Shown one piece after another: positions 1-4,194 of a stretch of DNA of 5,329 nucleotides. The position numbers and the translations under genes were made by a program. Origin of the DNA: Anaerolineaceae bacterium UBA6105 (lineage in GTDB: Bacteria > Chloroflexota > Anaerolineae > Anaerolineales > Anaerolineaceae); NCBI GenBank assembly GCA_002423495.1, contig DIWN01000029.1:1-5329 (forward strand), in the 5' to 3' direction. Under the pieces are notes generated by a model. It worked only from the letters and a program-made list of their open reading frames with translations. It was not told the origin of the DNA and ran no database searches. Each line of letters opens with the position of its first letter. Position 1 is the first letter of the stretch.

Positions 1-20
1 TTGTCCGAAAAACTGTTGAC

Positions 21-64
21 GACCCATGGCCGTGCAAAGCCTCCCCTTGCGGGATGCCTCGACC
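21..64 (+). repeat. Class 1 long REP-like palindrome, left arm altered
   Basis: From position 26 to 64 this copy matches the other long class 1 elements (215-258 and 899-942), including the 23-nt insert (32-54) and the right arm TCGACC (59-64). The expected left arm GGTCGA and its GTAG foot are missing: positions 20-25 read CGACCC. The hairpin therefore cannot form in the usual way and this looks like a degraded or rearranged copy. Confidence 0.7.
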
Positions 65-109
65 GTGCCCCGACAGTGATGCTTGTGTCGGTAATTTGAT
101 GAGGGTCTT

Positions 110-134
110 GTAGGGTCGATGGCCTGCCTCGACC
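110..134 (+). repeat. Class 1 short REP-like element with GTAG foot
   Basis: GTAG at 110-113 is followed immediately by a 21-nt imperfect palindrome. Its outer arms are GGTCGA (114-119) and TCGACC (129-134), with inner GGC/GCC able to extend the stem past a bulged T. The same 21 nt recur exactly at 1040-1060. A 5' GTAG directly abutting a hairpin is the known layout of REP elements recognised by RAYT transposases. That this RAYT acts on this site is inferred from proximity. Confidence 0.85.
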
Positions 135-161
135 GGTATGATATTACGTGTGAATTGGAGA

Positions 162-185
162 GGAAAAGGCAGCCCTTTTCCCTAT
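162..185 (-). repeat. Class 2 REP-like palindrome, minus orientation, ATAG foot
   Basis: GGAAAAGG (162-169) and CCTTTTCC (174-181) form a perfect 8-bp stem with a 4-nt loop. Read on the minus strand the hairpin is preceded by ATAG (185-182), a one-base variant of the GTAG foot. The following bases up to about 205, including TGGTTGGTCGAG at 193-204, recur after the class 2 copy at 1099-1118. Confidence 0.75.
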
Positions 186-210
186 AGGGCAATGGTTGGT
201 CGAGGAACTT

Positions 211-258
211 GTAGGGTCGATGGCCGTGCAAAGCCTCCCCTTGCGGGATGCCTCGACC
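211..258 (+). repeat. Class 1 long REP-like element with GTAG foot
   Basis: GTAG (211-214) is followed by a 44-nt unit with outer arms GGTCGA (215-220) and TCGACC (253-258). Compared with the 21-nt form it carries a 23-nt insert at 226-248, between GGCC and TGCC. The insert has its own small stem potential (TCCC/GGGA around CTTGC). The insert is identical to the copy at 32-54 and differs by one base from the copy at 910-932. Confidence 0.85.
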
Positions 259-296
259 GTAACTCAATGGTGATTATTGCGTGGGCAATGCGATAA

Positions 297-320
297 GGAA
301 AAGCCGGGCATTTTCCCTAT
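297..320 (-). repeat. Class 2 REP-like palindrome, minus orientation, ATAG foot
   Basis: The arms GGAAAA (297-302) and TTTTCC (311-316) pair around an 8-nt GC-rich centre that can extend the stem imperfectly. On the minus strand the foot is ATAG (320-317). The preceding AATGCGATAAGG (287-298) closely matches AATGCGATGAGG at 1089-1100, so the flank is repeated along with the hairpin. Confidence 0.7.
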
Positions 321-331
321 GGTATTGTGGT

Positions 332-345
332 GGGAATTTTCCCTA
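332..345 (-). repeat. Possible class 2 remnant next to the RAYT stop
   Basis: GGGAA (332-336) and TTCCC (339-343) can pair across two bases, and TTTTCCCTA (337-345) matches the right half of the class 2 elements. The foot is degenerate. It lies 10 bases beyond the end of the transposase gene. It is short, so chance is possible. Confidence 0.35.
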
Positions 346-355
346 AAACAAGAAC

Positions 356-832
356 TTATCCCTTTGTGAAATACTTGTCTTTCCGCCACCTTTGAACATT
401 CATTCTTATATATTCAGAGTGGGTCAATAAATCATTTTCATCTCTAATCACATGGTCCGAAAAGGATACTTGCCATAATTCCAAGCCTGGGAATGATTGC
501 CTTGCAACCCTCGAAACGCCCGATTTGTAAGAACCAACAATGGTTGATAACGTTGAAGTTTTTACCTGTTCCAATAAAGAAATCAACACGTGAATGTGAT
601 TGGGCATCACCACATAGTCTAAAACCTCAACACCAGCATGATGGAAACTCAACTCGTTAACCTTTTCCGCTGCAATAATCCCAATTTCAGAAAGTCTAAT
701 TTGGTTAGAGTCTCCATTCTTGACTATCTCACCTAGTAGATGTTGATACTTGTGGCAATTGATGGTAACAAAGTAAATCCTGGCAGATGTGTAATCAAAG
801 CCAAACATTCTGGGGGACTTGCGTTTGAGCAT
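356..832 (-). CDS. REP-associated tyrosine transposase (Y1/HUH, IS200-like TnpA family)
   Basis: This 158-residue protein resembles the Y1 transposase family (COG1943 type) and seems complete, within the usual size of RAYT proteins. The visible motifs are an N-terminal stretch ending YFVTINCHKY (20-29), the metal-binding HUH motif HIH (79-81) inside VVMPNHIHVLI, and a WQxxFxDHVIRDE block (120-132). The probable catalytic tyrosine is Y141 in YIRMNVQRW. Family members nick single-stranded DNA through a 5'-phosphotyrosine link, and RAYTs act on REP hairpins bearing a GTAG-type foot. Many such hairpins flank this gene on both sides, which favours RAYT over a free IS200/IS605 element. No TnpB/IscB partner is seen. 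The familiar NP after the tyrosine helix reads NV here. No clear Shine-Dalgarno precedes the ATG at 832; M9 is a weaker alternative. The gene is visibly AT-richer than the downstream cluster, consistent with horizontal origin. Confidence 0.9.
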   Translation of the reverse strand: MLKRKSPRMFGFDYTSARIYFVTINCHKYQHLLGEIVKNGDSNQIRLSEIGIIAAEKVNELSFHHAGVEVLDYVVMPNHIHVLISLLEQVKTSTLSTIVGSYKSGVSRVARQSFPGLELWQVSFSDHVIRDENDLLTHSEYIRMNVQRWRKDKYFTKG

Positions 833-839
833 GTGAAGA

Positions 840-850
840 TTTTACCCTAC
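840..850 (-). repeat. GTAG-containing remnant just upstream of the RAYT start
   Basis: On the minus strand, GTAGGGTAAAA runs from 850 to 840, eight bases before the RAYT ATG. It resembles the start of a class 2 element (GTAGGGAAAA) with one changed base, but no right arm follows. It could be a half-element or part of the gene's 5' leader. Confidence 0.35.
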
Positions 851-894
851 AAAATTAGCAAAATACTAGTGTCGGAATAATGCTGGATCTCCTT

Positions 895-942
895 GTAGAG
901 TCGATGGCCGTGCAAAGCCTTCCCTTGCGGGATGCCTCGACC
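895..942 (+). repeat. Class 1 long REP-like element with GTAG foot
   Basis: GTAG (895-898) is followed by a 44-nt unit with left arm AGTCGA (899-904, one change from GGTCGA) and right arm TCGACC (937-942). The 23-nt insert lies at 910-932 and has one C-to-T change relative to the two left-hand copies. The element has the same orientation as the class 1 copies left of the transposase gene. Confidence 0.83.
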
Positions 943-976
943 GGAATCGTTGTGTGGTTAATTCAATGAGAACCTT

Positions 977-1001
977 GTAGGGTCGATAGCCCGCCTCGAC
1001 C
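977..1001 (+). repeat. Class 1 short REP-like element with GTAG foot
   Basis: GTAG (977-980) is followed by a 21-nt palindrome with intact arms GGTCGA (981-986) and TCGACC (996-1001). The centre differs from the copies at 114-134 and 1040-1060 at two positions, so the outer arms are conserved while the loop drifts. Confidence 0.83.
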
Positions 1002-1035
1002 GGAATCGTTGTGTCGGTAATTTGATGAGAACCTT

Positions 1036-1060
1036 GTAGGGTCGATGGCCTGCCTCGACC
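1036..1060 (+). repeat. Class 1 short REP-like element with GTAG foot
   Basis: GTAG (1036-1039) is followed by the 21-nt palindrome with arms GGTCGA (1040-1045) and TCGACC (1055-1060). It is identical to the element at 114-134. The bases after it (1060-1087) closely match those after the degraded long copy at 64-91. Confidence 0.85.
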
Positions 1061-1098
1061 GTGCCTCGACAGTGATGATTGTGTAGGCAATGCGATGA

Positions 1099-1122
1099 GG
1101 AAAAGGCCTGCCTTTTCCCTAC
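1099..1122 (-). repeat. Class 2 REP-like palindrome, minus orientation, GTAG foot
   Basis: GGAAAAGG (1099-1106) and CCTTTTCC (1111-1118) form a perfect 8-bp stem, extendable to 9 bp. Read on the minus strand the hairpin is directly preceded by a full GTAG (1122-1119), so this is the best-preserved class 2 copy. The flank TGGTTGGTCGAG (1130-1141) repeats that at 193-204. Confidence 0.8.
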
Positions 1123-1201
1123 GGGGCGGTGGTTGGTCGAGAGCGGATTGGGTCCTAAGTTTCCTGGTCTTTCCTAACTGGCACGAATGGTGCAATGAAA
1201 A

Positions 1202-1223
1202 ATGCTGAATATTACTTCAGCAT
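1202..1223. promoter_or_regulatory. Perfect 8-bp inverted repeat upstream of ftsK
   Basis: ATGCTGAA (1202-1209) and TTCAGCAT (1216-1223) are exact reverse complements separated by six bases. The repeat ends 16 bases before the probable ftsK ribosome-binding site and is followed by a second small palindrome, AGCATGCT (1224-1231). It lacks a GTAG foot and a T-run, so it is neither a REP of the local classes nor a normal terminator. An operator or a 5'-UTR hairpin is possible. No convincing -35/-10 pair was found nearby. Confidence 0.45.
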
Positions 1224-1239
1224 AGCATGCTGCATGAAC

Positions 1240-1244
1240 GGAGA
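1240..1244 (+). promoter_or_regulatory. Ribosome-binding site that selects the ftsK GTG start
   Basis: GGAGA lies six bases before GTG at 1251. The in-frame upstream ATG at 1227 has no purine-rich site before it; it is preceded by the inverted repeat instead. This favours GTG 1251 as the start. Confidence 0.65.
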
Positions 1245-1250
1245 AAACCT

Positions 1251-3566
1251 GTGAGCCAGACCGCAAACAAGAGCCGCTCAAGCGACTCGGCCAAAACAAG
1301 ACAAGCAGCTGAAGCGGCAGCCCTCAAGGCTGAAGCCCAGGCGCAAGCCAATAGAGCCAGACTGATCCGATTAGGATGGGATTTTGCCGGATTGGTTCTG
1401 TTGGTCTTGGGTGCGCTTTTGATCCTGGCTGTACTGGGCATCACGCATGGGCGGGTTGTGGACGCTGGGGCTGCGATGTTGCGGCGCTGGTTTGGTTATG
1501 GGCGTTTTATCGTGGCGGCGGCTGTTTTTGCCGCGGGCTGGCTGCTTTTACTCTGGCGCAAAAATCAAGCCAGGCAGGTGAATGTCCTGCGTGTGATCAT
1601 GGTGGAAGTTGCCTTTTTCTTGCTGTTGGGAGCCCTTTCGGCGTTTTTCAATGACAGCGTTACCTCTGTAAACGCGGGCACTAGTGCCGGTGGGATCAGC
1701 GGCTATGGCGTCTCTTTTCCCCTCATCAGTCTTATCAAGCGTATCCCTGCCGGGATCCTTTTAACCGTGCTTGGATTAATTGCTCTTCTCTTTGGCCTGG
1801 ACCTGGTAGGTCGGCTCGACCGCTGGGCGAGGATGAAGCTCGGGGAGACTGTGCAAACCCCGCATCAACTTCCAAGAATCGACGAAATTCAGCCGGCGGT
1901 GTCAGTTACCAAACCTCAGCCTGCTCTCACTGAGCGCAAGCCCGTACGCAAACCGCAGGGTCAGGCACAACTCCCGCTGCAATATCGTAAAAACTATGCA
2001 GAGATGGAAGAAGATGAGATTCAGAAACCCATCAAATACCACCGGCCGGAAGGTCTGCCACCCCTGACTTTGCTCGAAAACGAAAAAACGGTCGCCACCA
2101 ACCAGGCTACCATCAACATGAACGCCGGCTTGCTGGAGAAGACTCTGACCGAATTTGGCGTTCCTGCCAAAGTGGTTGGCTACAGGGTGGGACCGACTGT
2201 GACGCAGTATGCGGTCGAACCGGGCTACATTGAAAGGGCTGGTCAGGACGATAAACAAAAAGTGCGCATTTCCAAAATCTCAGGTCTTTCCAAAGATCTG
2301 GCTTTGGCATTGAAGGCTGAACGCCTGCGCATTGTGGCCCCTGTGCCGGGCAAATCTTACGTGGGGGTGGAAGTGCCTAACACAGAGCACATGCTCGTGC
2401 GCCTGCGTCCCCTGCTCGAATCAGAAGAGTTCGCCCGGGTTAACTCACCGCTTGCAATCCCTCTCGGCAGGGGCGTTTCGGGGGAGCCAATCGTCTCGGA
2501 CCTCTCCACCATGCCCCATCTGCTCATTGCCGGCACGACCAACTCCGGTAAGTCTATCTGTATCGCGGCAATCACCATGTCGCTGGCGCTAAACAATCAT
2601 CCCGAAGATCTGAAACTGGTGATGATCGACCCGAAACGGGTGGAGTTGAAGCGCTTCAGCGGTTTACCGCACCTTTATGGTGAAGTTGAAACGGAAGTCG
2701 AACGCATCATGGGCGTTTTGCGATGGGCAACCACGGAAATGGAAAACCGCTATCGCCTGCTGGAGACCGTCCGCGCACGCAACCTTGACTCTTATAATGC
2801 CAAAATGAAAAAAGCAGGCAAACCAAAACTGCCGCGCATTGTGATTTTGATTGACGAGTTGGCAGACCTGATGCTTAATTCAGCTGAACAGACCCAGGAT
2901 CAAATTGTGCGCCTGGCTCAGAAAGCGCGCGCGATTGGCATTCACCTGGTGGTTGCCACCCAACGCCCAAGCGTGGATGTGGTCACGGGCGTTATCAAGG
3001 CGAACTTCCCCACCCGGATCGCTTTCACGGTCGCATCGCAAGTGGACTCCCGGGTGATTCTCGATCAACCTGGTGCCGAAACTCTGCTTGGCAAGGGCGA
3101 CATGCTGTTTGTCCACCCGGAGACTGGCATGCAGCGATCCCAGGGCGTGATGATCACTGACTCGGAGATCCGTTCTGTGATCAAATGGTGGGCTGAAAAT
3201 GCAGACCCTGAGCACAAGCAAGCGCTCGAACTGCCTGCTCCGGAACCTGCCAAACCCGCCACGCAAGCTGTTGAGGCGGCACCAGAAGTGCCAGTGGAAG
3301 AGGAAGCACCCTGGGAAGAGGTCATCCAGGAAAATCAACCTGAGGATAGCGACGAAATGCTGATCAACCAGGCGATCGACCTCGTGCGCCGCAGCAGGCG
3401 GGCAAGCGCTTCGTATCTGCAGCGCCACATGCGCCTTGGATACCCACGGGCAGCCTGGCTGATTGACCAGCTTGAAGCTCGCGGGGTGCTTGGATCTGCC
3501 CAAAGTGGTGGCAGAGACCGCGAAATTTTACTCGACCCACCAGAGCCTGAAGAGGAAGAAGAATAG
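1251..3566 (+). CDS. ftsK: DNA translocase FtsK/SpoIIIE family
   Basis: This membrane-anchored hexameric ATPase pumps chromosomal DNA through the closing division septum. From GTG 1251 it is 771 residues (779 from ATG 1227, which lacks a ribosome-binding site). An Ala/Lys-rich cytoplasmic N-terminus is followed by four likely membrane segments (about 43-66, 81-102, 110-133, 167-187) and a short linker of about 80 residues. The FtsK alpha region follows (about 270-400). The RecA-like motor has Walker A GTTNSGKS (428-435), Walker B VILIDELAD (531-539) and the family block ATQRPSVDVVTGVIKANFP. After a Pro/Glu-rich stretch (about 652-697), a winged-helix gamma domain (about 700-760) should read polar DNA signals and contact XerCD. 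Its recognition helix reads GYPRAAWLID, differing from E. coli GYNRAARIIE. The length and short linker resemble SpoIIIE-size proteins rather than the much longer E. coli FtsK. Its stop directly abuts the next ATG. Confidence 0.95.
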   Translation: MSQTANKSRSSDSAKTRQAAEAAALKAEAQAQANRARLIRLGWDFAGLVLLVLGALLILAVLGITHGRVVDAGAAMLRRWFGYGRFIVAAAVFAAGWLLLLWRKNQARQVNVLRVIMVEVAFFLLLGALSAFFNDSVTSVNAGTSAGGISGYGVSFPLISLIKRIPAGILLTVLGLIALLFGLDLVGRLDRWARMKLGETVQTPHQLPRIDEIQPAVSVTKPQPALTERKPVRKPQGQAQLPLQYRKNYAEMEEDEIQKPIKYHRPEGLPPLTLLENEKTVATNQATINMNAGLLEKTLTEFGVPAKVVGYRVGPTVTQYAVEPGYIERAGQDDKQKVRISKISGLSKDLALALKAERLRIVAPVPGKSYVGVEVPNTEHMLVRLRPLLESEEFARVNSPLAIPLGRGVSGEPIVSDLSTMPHLLIAGTTNSGKSICIAAITMSLALNNHPEDLKLVMIDPKRVELKRFSGLPHLYGEVETEVERIMGVLRWATTEMENRYRLLETVRARNLDSYNAKMKKAGKPKLPRIVILIDELADLMLNSAEQTQDQIVRLAQKARAIGIHLVVATQRPSVDVVTGVIKANFPTRIAFTVASQVDSRVILDQPGAETLLGKGDMLFVHPETGMQRSQGVMITDSEIRSVIKWWAENADPEHKQALELPAPEPAKPATQAVEAAPEVPVEEEAPWEEVIQENQPEDSDEMLINQAIDLVRRSRRASASYLQRHMRLGYPRAAWLIDQLEARGVLGSAQSGGRDREILLDPPEPEEEEE

Positions 3567-4166
3567 ATGGGAAAGACAAAACCGGATTTTGAAGCTTTCC
3601 TGCGTCGTACTTTCCAGGCGCCTCTGGATGCAGCGGCTGGTTTCCTTTTGAAACTGGGCATCACCGCAAACTTCATCACCCTTTTTGGTCTGTTTGGCAA
3701 TATTGTGGCAGCCTTTCTGATCGCCAGTGGACACTTGCTTGCGGGAGGCTTGGTGGCAGCGTTTATGGCACCTCTGGATGCCTTGGATGGGGTGCTGGCG
3801 CGCAAAGCCGGCGTGGTTGGAAAATTTGGCGCTTTCCTCGATTCAGTCGTTGATCGTTATGATGAAATGATCCTTTTGGCAGGCGTGCTCTATTATTTTC
3901 AGATACAAGCTTATACACTGGGGATTATGCTGACCTATGCCGCGCTTTGCGGTTCGGTGCTCGTTTCTTACACGCGTGCCCGGGCGGAAGGGCTTGGTTT
4001 CTCGGGAAAAGCGGGCATTTTCAGCCGCATTGAACGGTCCATCGTCTTAATCCTTGGACTTGTGTTTAATCAACTTCTCATTTCCGTTGGTATAATAGCA
4101 ATCCTGGCAAATGTAACCGCACTTCAGCGCATTTTCTTCGTCTGGAAGCAGTCAAAGCAAGCTTAA
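3567..4166 (+). CDS. CDP-alcohol phosphatidyltransferase, phosphatidylinositol-phosphate synthase-like
   Basis: This 199-residue integral membrane enzyme transfers a phosphatidyl group from CDP-diacylglycerol to an alcohol. The family signature D-x2-D-G-x2-A-R-x8-G-x3-D-x3-D is complete: D71, D74, G75, A78, R79, G88, D92 and D96. These aspartates bind the metal ions and supply the catalytic base. About six hydrophobic segments are visible. The segment YTRARAEGLGF (135-145) followed by GIFSRIER (150-157) resembles the phosphatidylinositol-phosphate synthase branch, so inositol phosphate is the likelier acceptor. Glycerol-3-phosphate (PgsA) cannot be excluded, and phosphatidylglycerol would serve the adjacent Lgt. 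The ATG follows the ftsK TAG with no gap, and a purine-rich site (GAGGA, 3552-3556) lies inside the ftsK end, so translational coupling is likely. Family is certain; substrate is inferred. Confidence 0.9.
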   Translation: MGKTKPDFEAFLRRTFQAPLDAAAGFLLKLGITANFITLFGLFGNIVAAFLIASGHLLAGGLVAAFMAPLDALDGVLARKAGVVGKFGAFLDSVVDRYDEMILLAGVLYYFQIQAYTLGIMLTYAALCGSVLVSYTRARAEGLGFSGKAGIFSRIERSIVLILGLVFNQLLISVGIIAILANVTALQRIFFVWKQSKQA

Positions 4167-4184
4167 TTCCCGGCGGTTGCAGAA

Positions 4185-4189
4185 AGGAA
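4185..4189 (+). promoter_or_regulatory. Ribosome-binding site that selects the lgt ATG
   Basis: AGGAA sits five bases before ATG 4195. The reading frame is open back to a TTG at 4177, but that codon lies upstream of this site and has no comparable site of its own, so ATG 4195 is preferred. Confidence 0.7.
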
Positions 4190-4194
4190 TTCAT

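Larger units (their letters stand above)
943..1060 (+). repeat. Two tandem 59-nt units, each spacer plus short REP
   Basis: Positions 943-1001 and 1002-1060 are direct tandem copies of 59 nt, differing at about six positions by eye. Each consists of a 34-nt spacer beginning GGAATCGTTGTGT and ending GAGAACCTT, then GTAG and a 21-nt class 1 hairpin. Part of the spacer (TTGTGTCGGTAATTTGATGA at 1009-1028) recurs exactly at 83-102 on the other side of the transposase gene. Confidence 0.85.

Noticed and set aside
356..832. Complete IS200/IS605 insertion sequence
   Set aside because: No tnpB-type gene is present and no clear element ends can be fixed. The protein type and the many flanking GTAG hairpins fit a RAYT better.
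1..1141. CRISPR array suggested by regularly spaced palindromic repeats
   Set aside because: The spacers are themselves repeated, the repeat units differ in length (21 and 44 nt) and in orientation, and no cas gene is visible. REP/BIME architecture explains the pattern better.
866..1195. Minus-strand open frame of 109 codons through the right repeat cluster
   Set aside because: Its translation contains recurring PSTLQG peptides that simply reflect the REP copies. It has no recognisable domain.
1227..1250. Upstream ATG at 1227 as the ftsK start
   Set aside because: No ribosome-binding site precedes it, and it falls next to the inverted repeat. GTG 1251 has GGAGA at good spacing. The choice changes only eight residues.
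2880..3503. Minus-strand open frame of 207 codons inside ftsK
   Set aside because: It lies wholly antisense to the conserved FtsK motor and gamma domain, shows no known domain, and is a by-product of ftsK codon use.
3335..3805. Minus-strand open frame of 156 codons across the ftsK/phosphatidyltransferase junction
   Set aside because: It is antisense to two well-supported genes, and its Arg/Ser/Ala-rich composition is typical of a shadow frame.
4177..4194. TTG at 4177 as the lgt start
   Set aside because: It lacks a ribosome-binding site, and the AGGAA site lies after it, well placed for ATG 4195.
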